A stretch of 64,000 bases of DNA, taken from assembly GCA_033297075.1 (NCBI GenBank), contig MU858137.1, forward strand, positions 62,001 through 126,000, read 5' to 3'. The position numbers were made by a program, and so were the translations under genes. The DNA is from Rhypophila decipiens. Lineage: Eukaryota; Ascomycota; Sordariomycetes; Sordariales; Naviculisporaceae. Shown here piece by piece: positions 21,518-32,030 of the stretch. Every line of letters begins with the position of its first letter. The first letter of the stretch is position 1. The notes under the pieces were generated by a model, which saw nothing but the letters and a program-made list of their open reading frames with translations, did no database searches and had not been told where the DNA came from.

Positions 21518-23654
21518 ATGGTCGGCGTTCCAGGAAAGTACAAGGTGAGTAAGACTGGAAAGGCAGACACACAGTCACACCCTTTACAGTGGCGGACCCA
21601 AGGCTAACAAACCAACAAGGGCTGCAATACCTGCAGGTGAGCATCGAAAATGACAAGGCAACGAGACATAATATTAATCAAGCTTCCCACTCCATCAGAT
21701 CACGACGAGTAAAGGTAAGAATCTCGATCTGGCGACCCATCTGGCTTCTCCCGTAGGGCTGACGCGACTCTAGTGCGATAACGAGCGGCCGTTCTGCAGG
21801 TAATTCGGATCCGTCAACCTTTCTTGCCATCATCCGTCTTCGTCACTAACACAGGCTCCAGAAAATGCACAGATAGCGGCAGAACCTGCGATGGCTACAA
21901 GAGAGAAACCGTCTTCATCATTGGCACGCTCCAAGACCAGGGGCGATGCTCAAGTCACCCTCCACGAGTGGTCAAGTCTTCGAAGAAGGGAAAGTCAGCA
22001 TCATCGAAGGGGAGCCAGAAACTCGAGTTGGTGGCCAACGAGCCGCTGAGACCAGCTTGGGACGATTTGATTTCCGTCTCGAACGCCGGCAGGACGTACA
22101 ACATCCAGAATGCCGCCCTACACACAAGGCTCGACCAAGTCACGAGAAGAGCGACCAGCAACGAGAGTGACGGTGATGATAGCGGTGCTCTGGCCAACTT
22201 CGTCTCACTACCTACCTACGAACCGCCGAACGTCCAGCCGTTTGTGAGCCAGGGCGATTTTCAACTTCGATCTCAGGCCTTGGTCCATCTCTCCCCTCTG
22301 GATGAATCGCATGGTGATGGTTCGCAGATGACCACGGATAGTATTTGCATGTTCCTCTATGAGGTAGGACGCAATCAAGTCCAACAGGTAGTCGTTCTGG
22401 GCTTCTGACTAATTACGTGCAGCACAACAATTCCACCGTATTCAACAATCAAGCACCATGGCGGGACCCTTCTATCCAGAATGACAATGTCCGACGTCTA
22501 GGGCCCGGTGCATTTCGCACGTTTCCCAACCACCACTTCTTTGTCCGAGTCTTTCGACACAACGCTGTAAGTCAGCCATATCGCATTATATATATATATA
22601 CGCCACGAATTCATCTGCTAATTCTACTGATTACAAACAGATCTGCACAGCCCTGCTCAACCGAACGCCCACATTCTTAGAATCACCCGAATGGAAAACG
22701 ACGCCGTGGGAACTGCACCCCAAGACGCTCTTCGACCAGCTGTTTGACATTATAGCTCTCCTTCCCTCGGTCCTTCACCGGGCCGACCGGGTTTTTCTCG
22801 CCGAAGCGAGCCAGCATCCTCAGCACACGATGGCCCGGCGACTGATGGCCCAGGACCTGCTACAAAACTGTCTCAACATCGAAAGGCAATTTGACGAGTG
22901 GTGGACGGCCGCCATTCACGCCGCCAATCAGAACCAGTCAGACATGTACTGGGTCGACGAGCCTGACGGCGGCACACCGGGAAGAGGAGGAGGAAGTAGC
23001 CGAGTCCCTTCACCAAGTAATACCAACACTACCAGTACCTCTGGCAACAGCACCGGGAGAAGCAGCACCACCACACGAACCCCGCCCTTCGCCGATACCT
23101 TTGCCTTTCCCGAACCGCTAACGGCATACATGTGCATATACGCCTGGACGGGCCTTGTCCAGCTCTATCTCTGCATCGAGCGGTTATACTGGGCTGCTTT
23201 CGAGCCCGACGCAAGCGGAAACATGGTGGCTATGCCTTATCTACAGTCTTCTCATCACAACCCAGCAGCAGCAGCAGCACTGGCGCAGATCAATCTGGTA
23301 CAGTATAGTCTCAAAGTACGCGAGATGGTGGGGAATATCTGTCGGAGTCTGGATTTCGCGCTCGAGTCGACCGTCCAGCCTGATATGCTTGCCGTGCCGC
23401 TGTTTGTGGTGCGGCAGTTTTATGAAGAGCATGTGCATGTGGGCGCTACTAGTATGGATCCTGCGCTTTTGGGCATGGGGTTTGGGCTGGGGATTGTGGA
23501 TGATGGGACTGGACATGTTGTTCTTGGTGGTGGTGATGATGGGCGGTTGGAGCTCGTCTGGTGCGAGGGTTTCAAGGAGAGGTTGAAGAGGAAGGGGCGT
23601 GATATTGCTGAGGTTGTTGGGGGGCGGCGGTGGGTTGATTTGGGGGGTTATTGA
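21518..23654 (+). CDS. Zn2Cys6 binuclear cluster transcription factor
   Basis: Seven exons: 21518..21544, 21620..21636, 21699..21714, 21774..21799, 21862..22363, 22423..22566 and 22641..23654 (581 residues). The first five short exons join to give MVGVPGKYKGCNTCRSRRVK followed by CDNERPFCRKCTDSGRTCDGY. The Cys residues are at 11, 14, 21, 28, 31 and 38 (C-x2-C-x6-C-x6-C-x2-C-x6-C), a complete Gal4-type DNA-binding domain, at the extreme N-terminus with basic residues between the cysteines. The remainder resembles the fungal transcription factor middle homology region (FNNQAPWRDPSIQ, HHFFVRVFRHNAICTALL, WELHPKTLFDQLFDIIALLP), broken near residue 400 by a low-complexity Gly/Ser/Thr linker. Introns are 59-75 nt; intron 1 uses an AAG acceptor. 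The target genes cannot be told from sequence, and the neighbours are not an obvious regulon. Confidence 0.85.
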
Positions 23655-26600
23655 TATTGATTTCCTCCTCCGTGCTGGTTATCTTGTCGGTTTTCTTTTT
23701 GGGGGGTTTTCTTTTTGGAGTTTTCAAGTTTATTTCATACATACTGGATGGATGGGTTTCATGTTTCTTTACTGGAGCGTTTTGCAAAATGGGCTACTAC
23801 ATTGGGCATTTTTTGGTTCATTTTCTTACGGGGTCAACCAAGAGGACGGACATGGCGCATAGAATCGTTTTCTTTTAGGGATATGAAGCTCTCTCCAGTC
23901 TGGTACTGGAGAGATGGTTGCCCGTTTACTCATTATTGTTATTATTTATTTTTTTTGTCTCTTGGCATTTTTCTTGGATTAAAGGCAGGGAGCGTTCAGA
24001 TTGTTCCTTGATTCAGTGGCATAGAGCAAGCAACCGATGCGTGATAATGAAGTCTATGGTACCATCGAGATACCTAGTTCGGGTCCTTTTTTGTCTTGGC
24101 CGGGTACTTGGAGGTCCAACGTTCTGCCCAACCTCTTGACATGATGATACCATAGACCTCTTGGCAATCTTGAAAGCGTTACAACCTGCATATCGCCTAG
24201 GAGCACACTGAATCATGTTGCGTATGGAATGGCACCGGATCATGAACGCATGTTAGTCAGTTCAATCAACTAGCAAGTTGCCAAGCAGGGAGGGAATCCT
24301 ACAGGAGAAATAAGCTCCTTGTTGACATTTTGTTCCGCTCCTTCTCCGTGTCCGTACATACATTACCCTCTTGCTACGGAGTACCTCGTCATGTAAGACC
24401 CTTGCATATCGCGCTATTACTATTCCGGTCCCGATACAAGCTCTTAGCATTCTACCAAGACTTTACGCTCTTCCCTAGGTAGGTATACAACAACATGATC
24501 TTGTGTGTGTGTCAATAGCCGGAGCCGGAGACACGACGGAGCTTAGACGTCAAATAACTCGCGAGGTACATATTCATTCGTTCGGATAATCCGCTACCTT
24601 AAGTCCTCATTATCTCCATTGATCTTCCAAGATTAATGAGAGATACCTAGCTGCATGCCGAGGGAGGAGCAGGTATCAACATAGCTCCTCCCCGGGATTC
24701 CCTACCGCTTCTTGCTTCTCTAAGCCACAAACGCCAAGTTCAGGGGCATGGAAAAGCACATGCCTAATTAGCGGAACAAGTAAAGACACACACATTAAAA
24801 TCAAGAGAATTCAGGTGCCTACGAAACAAATGACCTCTTCTAGACAGTTCTCCGTTTGATGTCTGTTCTATGTGTTTTGCTGATCTATTATAGGAGTTTT
24901 AGTTCTCTACTAGGGACTGTTTACATGTACCTACCGTTCCTGTAACTTGAAGAAGACCAGGGTCAGATGCTTGATTTCGAGGCGGTCAGTAAACATGGAC
25001 ACCCCCCCCCCCCCCCCAAAGATGAGTGAGCCAGCCCTACTGTGCCTCTCCAGCTTATTAGTAGATGGGTATGTACTGACAAGGCCCAGCAGAAACTGCA
25101 GTGCACGGTGCGTGCCAGATGGTATGTAATTGCATGGCTTCTATTGAACTCAATTCGGCAGACGGATAACTACAGTTCTCTACGCAGTCTCTACGCAGCA
25201 AGGTACCTCCTACACGCATGTTTACATACTATATATCGAGATCCATGCACAACGTAAGCACGGTGGCAATATCAGAGACACTTGGTGAGGCAATACAATA
25301 CACACACTGTCACTATCATCAGTCTACGACCTAATATCGGGACAGACATGCCTGCAACAATAGATGGAAAGACGGTTTACATGACGCCCTGGATTACCCT
25401 AGCCTAGGCACAGTGTATGAGGCGAGCTGGGACTACCAGATTTACCTCCTACTGACCAAGGCCATGTCAGCCGGGTGGTGAATGGACGGATGGAGGGCTC
25501 CCATGTCACACCAATAAACAATACGGGGTAGTGTTTGTGATCCTTTTCCCAGCTGGACAGGCCCTACGCAACACTACTCATCATACACTGGGGGTTAACT
25601 TACTCTGCCCTACCAACTCAAAGGGGCACACCATACAACACCACGGCATTAACTCTAGACACCCGCCCGTCAGCAGCTTGATTTCTTCTTCTATCCCAGC
25701 CCATCACCACCACCGCCGCAAGTCCTAGACCTCTGCCGTGAGACACAGGATTGCATGGCATGGCATGGCGCAAGGTGGCATGGAGGCGTAACTAAATATG
25801 CATATTTTCCCATGACGATCATCCTTCCAAGTCAACTAGTTTACCAGAGTGGTGGGTGAGGACCATGGCATGGCACAGAGCAAACAAACATCACGGGTAG
25901 TGTATTATCGGCAAGGTTGACAAGCTGGCTGACTGACTAAACATATCCGGCTGGTGGTGGTGATTGGGACAAAATCTTATACCCCAAGCCGGTAAACATG
26001 ACCGAGATTCATGAAGAATTCCTTTCCCGGGCCGGGACCCAGGAGAATATTCTGGAGTGGCGTGGCGGTGAGCTTGAGTTCTTTGTTTTTCTGCGTGCTA
26101 GGATTTGGATTGAAGGATCATAGCATGGTGATGTGAATGAATATCAATGTTGGATTGGCTGGGAGTGAATTGATGGATTCAACGTTGTCCATGGACATGA
26201 TGATGGTGATCATGAACTCTTTCCTTCCCGGGTGAAAGTGTCTCCTTTGATCCTTCCCAAACAGTTGGCAAGAGTACCCCCCAGCATAAGCCATGCCTTC
26301 CTCGATCTAACAAGTCCCCCGCATCTTTGCCAGATGAGACGGCAGACACACACATGTACATACATACGGCAGGAAGGAAGGGGTAGAATAGACGGACATA
26401 ATTATCGTGCCTTTCTGAAACTCAGTCACGGATATAGACTTAGAATCAGTCATGCCTTCCCAGTTCTGATTTTTATAGAAGCCACCGCCACCCAACACGG
26501 CAACTTCTTCCTCCAATCAACCGCAGAAACGAGAAATACGAAAGGACTCCTCCCAAAGGCCTAGAAGGCAGGATTCCTTCTTTGGGTTCCCGTGGTCTTG

Positions 26601-26949
26601 CCAGATCTGGTCATGTTCTTCTCTTGGACGCACCTACCTACCATGCCACGAACGCAATTAATCTTGGCTCACCGGCATAGGGACATCGCCACCGGTTCTA
26701 GATCCCCATTGCTCGACGAACGAGCTTTCCTGGTTATGCAACTCTGCACACCTACTAACACCCCTGGATAACTTTGCCGCGTGGACATTAGACCAGCGGT
26801 GTGGCTAGACGACGCGCACACTCACTCTCTCTACGAGTTCCCGGAAATCAGACACGCACAGCCCACACGTCGACCATCCATCATCTACTTTCGCGCTTCG
26901 TGCTCTTGATTATCTCCGAATCCTGGCAGTAAGTAGCTGGAAATACGAC
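23655..26949. other. Intergenic region, no supportable gene
   Basis: About 3.3 kb with no family-like reading frame. It includes a run of 16 C at 25002..25017, a GT microsatellite near 24504, a TACGGAGTA word at 24375..24383 and an ACCTAGG/CCTAGGTAGGTA-type word near 24475. The right end is probably the promoter of the SRA-like gene at 26950. Confidence 0.45.
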
Positions 26950-28812
26950 ATGGAGCCGTCGTCTGGAGATGGCGGACCGTCCGAGTCTCCCACCTCGGAG
27001 ACCGGCGGTCCCAAGCTGCCACTTCTTCTCTGTGGGTTTCGACAAACGTTCAGGCGTGTCCAGGTGCAGTTTCGACGGTTTGCTTCGCCCCAGCCGTCGC
27101 CGATCGACACAGATGGCAACGAGATGGATTTCGGGGTTGTGAGCGAACCTGTTACTCCCGTTCAGGACAAGGTGGTAGGTCACTCTCAGACTATACTGCG
27201 TAGCCTTACAGTTACCTAACGGGTTTCAAGCTTCCATTCATTCCCCCGCCGCAGGGCGAACCGTTTGATGGCAGCCTTTCCCTGAACAACTCGCGAAAGA
27301 GTTCGCGCAAGGGTTCCAGGTCTATCAGACATGAACGCCTCCAATCTCCTGTTCGTGAGTAGCCCCGAGAGCAGAAAATTTACTCCTCTAAAAGAACAGC
27401 CAGACTGACAAGACGCTTCTTGCAGGGCTCGATCCCAGTTCAAGATCCGACACGGGATTTCACTACCGAAGATCTTCGCTCGACATTGAGTTCAACGCTA
27501 AGACGCTCGTGTGGCTGTCCGATACCGTTCGCGCCTCCATGAGCGCCCGAAACGCGAACCGCTCCTTTGGCACGGCCTCGGACAGCCTCCTCATCTTTCT
27601 CGAGAGAGCAATGCAGGAAGAGGCAGAGGGCACGACCAAGCTCGACTTTGAGACACTCAAGCAGGCCCACCTGGACAAGCTCGTGGCCGAAATGATTGAG
27701 TTTGGCAAAAACGACAGCGCCGGCTCAGCCAGAGAGCTGGGATATGCTACCCAAGCTGCGCATCTGCAGCGGATCTGGAGACTTCGGCACAAGGTGCAGT
27801 ATTTCATGATTGACGAGATACGCACCATTGACTTGCTCACCACCGGGCGACTGCGTAATGTCCGCTTTGCGGTCGAGAAAAAGGATAAGGATGATGTCCA
27901 GTATGCTTAGAAAGCGGACTGGATCCATCCCTTGGCCCTTTGTCCCGGTAATATGGAGTACCCAACTGGATAGTATGTCTGCCTGCCCACTACAGCCTGT
28001 CGTCGTTTTGCCAGCTCTAACATGTGTATAGTTGGTGGTTGAACATTGCCTGCGCCCATCGTGATGGGTTTGTAGCAACAGACGTTGAGAAGCCCACCAT
28101 TCGCGATCACGACCGCACCGCCCTTCCTCTGCTCACCGGGAGAGAGGAGATACTCACGGATCACAGCGTCAAGTACATCCGTGTTGGAAAACTGGGCGAT
28201 GTGCATCACGCCCTTTTCGGCCAGATTGGCAAGAAGATCCATCTCATGAGGGGATACCAACTCAAGAGCGACCTTGCTCCAACTGAAGGGGTGCGCTATG
28301 ATGGCCAGTCAGTGAAGTGTCCCTTTATTTTCCTGTTATGCCGTTGTGACTAACAGTACACTGTATATTCAAAAACCAGATGGACACTCAGAAGCTTCAG
28401 CCACAAACTCGACGTCAATGCCGACCTCTACAGACTGGAGCTGCGTCTCGAGTCGCCTGTCAGTCTGAACTCGACTCAGTGGCAGGCAACCAAGGCGGTA
28501 CCGCTGCCTTCGCAGCGCGACGAGTGGAACTTGTACAAGAAACTGGAGGGGGACAAGATTCGCCAGTCCCAGGGCGAGCTCGGCGCACTTGACTGGAAGA
28601 TTAAAGAGGAAATGGAGCGCGCCGACCGCGAGGATGCGCAGCGGGTGCGGAGTTTCCGGTTGAGCGTTGGGTCGATTGATATGATGGCTTCTGCTGCTGC
28701 GGGCGGCATGAGGGGGATTCCGTCTGTTGTTGTCAGTCACGAGATTCATCATGGGGGGGCCTCGACTCCTTCGAGTGGCGAGGTGAGTATTCCGAGTATG
28801 CACAAGGAGTAG
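26950..28812 (+). CDS. SRA/YDG-like domain protein
   Basis: Proposed exons are 26950..27174, 27231..27354, 27426..27900, 28032..28307 and 28380..28812 (510 residues). Introns are 56, 71, 131 and 72 nt, with branch sites ACCTAAC, CTCTAAC and GACTAAC visible in introns 1, 3 and 4. The N-terminus (~1-115) is Pro/Ser-rich and basic. The middle (~120-270) is helical (WLSDTVRASMSARNANRSFG, LRHKVQYFMIDEIRTID). Residues ~275-400 resemble the SRA/YDG fold: HWWLNIACAHRDGFVA, LLTGREEI, VKYIRVG, KKIHLMRGYQLKS and GVRYDGQWTLRSF, with the RYDG signature near 361. The tail is charged (DEWNLYKKLEGDKIR...). SRA domains bind modified or hemimethylated cytosine in UHRF1 and SUVH proteins. This fungal form lacks the canonical SGGYEDD loop, so DNA binding is unproven. 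Intron 3 is the least certain: it contains an internal good donor (GTATGT at 27973), and the frame without splicing meets TAG at 27908. Confidence 0.68.
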
Positions 28813-29886
28813 CAGGTTGGTCTTTTCTTGGACTTAAGGGGGGGTTTTCTTTTATAGTTATTTTCTCGGTGATGAGCTTGAAAGGGTCACTCACAGCTGT
28901 TATTACATCGTTTACATGTTTCCTTGACGGTATTTGCCCGCTGTTTCTGCCCGGTAATTAGGTATTGAGGCTGGCGCATCTTTTTAGAAAAAGACTCAAG
29001 TCTCATAATAAGCGTTGACTTCTTCAGAAGTCTGAAGGATCAAGTTGTACGGAGTATAGTAATGATTGTCTCTAATGTCGATTATTAGCTGGAAAGTTGC
29101 AGCTCGCTCCGAGATGAGCTGAATTGTGACACGGAAAGTTCAAGGGGTATTGTTTACTTGCACGGCTCGGATTTTTCAAGTGCCGAGACATTTATTGTAC
29201 AATATCCGTACATACTTTACCTTTTGCGATACATATATACCTAGGTAATAAATTTCGATTTCATGTACGGATATTACTATATATATATGAATACGGAATC
29301 GTACATACCTTATCCGTAGGGACAGGTAGGTAGTTTAATGCACGTTGGTGCGGGAACTGGTGCATACAGATATAGTTACATGGGACAGGAAAATATATGA
29401 ATATCAATGGATACTGGTATTTGACATGACGTTTATGAGAGTGAGAGGTAGAGTTACATATCTCACAGCTCATCTGTGGCTGGCGAGGCTGTGTTCGTGA
29501 TGTAATCATGTAAATTACCCGGACCTTCAACCCCTCATACACTAGAAAAAGCGGTACGGCCGACCGACGACGTGGAATAGCAACTTCAACTGTTCCAACT
29601 TGATCTGAACAATATCATATATAAAAAAAGTCTTTAAAGTTCACCGTGATCAGCTACGATTAGACCTGCAGCAGAAGGAGAACCTTATTTCGAGTCTTTA
29701 GCTCCGCAACCCCGCCCAAGTACCTACTGCCCCTCCTCAGAGCTCTCAGTATCAAATTCATTTTCATCACCATCCATCACAATCTAACAACAGCAACCAA
29801 AATCAGCGAAGCCAACGTTCTCCCAAAATCAAATTCCACCAGCAAGAAAAACAGCACGAGATCCCCCCCCCCCCCACCCCCAAAAA
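28813..29886. other. Intergenic region with inverted repeat and C-tract leader
   Basis: No gene was recognised. It contains TACGGAGTA at 29048..29056, a perfect 13-bp inverted repeat (AATATCCGTACAT at 29201..29213, ATGTACGGATATT at 29263..29275) in an A+T-rich patch, and a run of 13 C at 29863..29875 just before the parvulin start codon. Confidence 0.5.
29201..29275. repeat. Perfect 13-bp inverted repeat with 49-nt spacer
   Basis: AATATCCGTACAT at 29201..29213 is the exact reverse complement of ATGTACGGATATT at 29263..29275. The surroundings are A+T-rich and contain a further partial copy, GTACAT...ATCCGTAGGG near 29303-29318. It may be a small transposon remnant or the hairpin of a transcript; no function is assigned. 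Confidence 0.5.
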
Positions 29887-30891
29887 ATGGCCAAGAAAAA
29901 GGAAGACTCAAAGGGCAAAGACGCCAAAGGCAAGAAAGACGACAGCAGCAGTAAATCCAAAGACACCAAGGGAGGTGCCAGCAAAGGAGGCGAAGCAAAA
30001 GGAGCCCAATCCCTAAACGTGCGACACATCCTATGCGAGAAACACTCCAAAAAGGAAGAAGCCCTCGCCAAGCTCCGCGAGGGTGTCAAATTCGACGAAG
30101 TTGCTAGACTCTACTCGGAGGATAAAGCTAGGCAAGGTACGGATATGTCGTTGTCGTCTATGTCTGATTCTGATGGCAGGCCATCATCATCAAGCTCCAA
30201 ATTCTCTGAGTCCATTTCAAAAACGGATTCTTCTTCTCCTCCTCCTCCTCCTCGTCTTTTTTGGGTTTTTAAAAGATTGAGGTTTCCTTCCTGCACGTTT
30301 TGCGAATGGTGTACTGTTCTTCTGATTTTTATATACGCGTTCATGATCGTTTATGTGGCGGTTATTCTTTATTTAAAGGCTTATGTCTGGGAGAAGAATT
30401 AACTGTCGTAGTCGGGCAAGTTGCGCGAACATATTCCGGGGATAGAGCCCGGCAGGGGAGGTCGTTTCCTTGTTGGTCTTTGCTTTAGAAGCTTTGTGTT
30501 GTGTTTCGGAACTCTATTTTTGCGGCTAGCTTTTATTCTATTTTGAGCGATTCTCATGTTTTTAAGACTTTATGTCTTTATTTTCCAGGAGTTGTTCTTG
30601 TTTATTTGGGGGTTTATTTCGTTTTGTGGTTTTTGTATGGGGGAGCGGAATGACTGACTGACTGACTGACTTGATGGATTCTTTTGCCTACGGGTTTGTT
30701 TGTTTCGTGAGAGGAAAGGTATGCAGGTGCAGGTGCACGAGTACGTATGGGGGTTATATATACAATCGGGGGGGGGGGGGGGGGGGGGTCTGGGATCTGT
30801 TGTGTTTTTTTTTTTTATGGTTTTTATAAAGGCGGGTAAACGAGTGATTGATGGTATGGGTCGGGGGGAAAACACCACNNNNNNNNNNGCC

Positions 30892-30950
<59 letters not shown>

Positions 30951-31430
30951 CCGTGGATCTGTTCTGTTTTGTTTTGTTCTGCTTTTTATACAGGCTGGTC
31001 ATCGAGTGATGGATGGTATGGGTCGGTGGGAACACAGCACACATACTTGAGAAAGGGACCCTGTTATATTTGCAAGCGAGCAAGCAAGCGCCCTCGAATT
31101 TAAATGCATTGCATTCCTCCAATATCATCGATGGTTACACCGGGGATGGTTTCGATGGAGTGCCCATCCCATGCTGAGCTTCCCATATACCCTCCCTCCA
31201 TGCGATTTACAAGCACAATGTTGCCACAGACAGCAAGACAAACGGACCATATACTTACCTTGATACCAAATCTAGGCGGAGCCCTCGGGTGGAAGATAAA
31301 AGGCAGCCTGGCGCCCGAGTTCGAGGCCGTCGCCTACGGCCTGGAAAACAGCACGACGGCGAGCCCCAAGTATGGCGAGGCCAAGACCGAGTTTGGCTAC
31401 CACATCATCATGGTGGAGGGCAGGAAATGA
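29887..31430 (+). CDS. Parvulin-type peptidyl-prolyl isomerase, Par14/PIN4 type
   Basis: Exons are 29887..30136 and 31276..31430 (134 residues). Residues 1-40 form a Lys/Gly/Ser-rich basic tail. The parvulin domain (~43-134) has [60 protein letters not shown] and the terminal [12 protein letters not shown]. Human Par14 associates with pre-ribosomal particles and DNA through its basic tail; the same role is inferred here. The domain reads correctly only if CAA-G at 30136 (donor GTACGG) joins GCGGAGCC at 31276 (acceptor AATCTAG). That makes a 1139-nt intron, several times the window's norm, containing G and C homopolymers, a 10-N gap, a diverged tandem duplication and a second copy of the end of exon 1. 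The unspliced frame from 29887 runs on to about 30402 and is not a plausible protein there. The N-terminal leader contains a C13 tract 11 nt before the ATG. Confidence 0.87.
30411..30458 (+). repeat. Diverged duplicate of the 3' end of parvulin exon 1
   Basis: Reading 30411..30458 in frame gives [16 protein letters not shown], against [16 protein letters not shown] at the end of exon 1 (30091..30136). From the shared GTT onward 10 of 13 codons encode the same residue, and most differences are at synonymous positions (GCT/GCG, AGA/CGA, TAC/TAT, TCG/TCC, GCT/GCC, AGG/CGG, CAA/CAG). The donor equivalent to exon 1's G|GTACGG is lost (GGGAGG). The flanking frame does not match a parvulin. Confidence 0.55.
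30768..31046 (+). repeat. Homopolymer-led tandem duplication with assembly gap
   Basis: G21 is followed by unit A (starting TCTGGGATCTGTTGTG and ending GTATGGGTCGGGGGGAAAAC). After ten Ns, C56 is followed by unit B (GCCGTGGATCTGTTCTG ... GTATGGGTCGGTGGGAAC). Units A and B are alignable over about 85 nt with scattered differences. The G tract before one unit and the C tract before the other, on either side of a gap, suggest an unresolved or misjoined repeat. Confidence 0.75.
30879..30888. other. Assembly gap (10 N)
   Basis: Ten consecutive undetermined bases lie within the parvulin intron between two related repeat units; the real length is unknown. Confidence 0.99.
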
Positions 31431-32030
31431 TTGTCCTCTTCTCTCTCTTTTTGACATGGATTGCGATAGGAGGTCGAAGGGTATGAGCAGCTGAGGAAAC
31501 ATGTATCCGTCAGTCCTTTTACCTTTAATCTGGATGAAAGCCAGACTGAAGGCTCATCGACGGGGTAGGGACGAGAGTGAAGGAGCAGCTGAGGAAAACA
31601 GGGGTCCGTCAGTTACATCTTACCCCTGAGCTGGATCAAAGCCAGACTGGGGGGCTGATCGAGGAACGAAAGTTGAAACACAGGCACACATCAGTCATTG
31701 AAAATCACCACCATTCATTGTTCATAAACGTCGTCTAATTTGTCCCGTTATGCAATTGTCTCGCCAGCCATATATGTAATCATTTGTGAAATAACACGTG
31801 CGCCTGCCCAGTGGGCTGGCTCGTTTTTGTATTCCGGCCCACTCCCTTCAAATGCTCAAGTGCTGGACAGAAGCAAAGGGTGCATTAAGAAAAGAGTCGT
31901 CCATCCCTTTGAAAAGATAACCCTTCTCTAATGAATCCCACCAATTCGCTCCCTCATGATATAACGCCGCGTGGCCAGGTCTCAAATAAGATCGGTTCGT
32001 GTCGACAAATGATGCAACTTTTTGGCGAAT
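31431..32030. other. Convergent intergenic region with diverged tandem repeat
   Basis: The 600 bp between the parvulin stop and the eS12 stop contain a two-unit tandem repeat (annotated separately) and otherwise no recognisable gene. Confidence 0.5.
31485..31676 (+). repeat. Two-unit diverged tandem repeat in the parvulin 3' flank
   Basis: Unit 1 (31485..31582) and unit 2 (from 31583) both begin GAGCAGCTGAGGAAA and share the later landmarks TCCGTCAGT, CTGGAT-AAAGCCAGACTG and CGA-GAAAG. The unit length is about 95 nt. It probably lies in the 3' untranslated region. Confidence 0.65.

Larger units (their letters stand above)
30137..31275 (+). other. Unusually long, repeat-rich intron of the parvulin gene
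   Basis: The intron is bounded by GTACGG and AATCTAG. In order it holds: a coding-like duplicate of the exon 1 end (30411..30458), a GACT microsatellite near 30654-30672, a run of 21 G (30768..30788), unit A of a duplication (30789..30878), ten Ns (30879..30888), a run of 56 C (30894..30949) and unit B (30950..31046). Its true length is unknown because of the gap. Confidence 0.7.

Noticed and set aside
25002..25017. Run of 16 C considered as a structured element
   Set aside because: An isolated homopolymer without partner repeats; likely slippage or sequencing noise.
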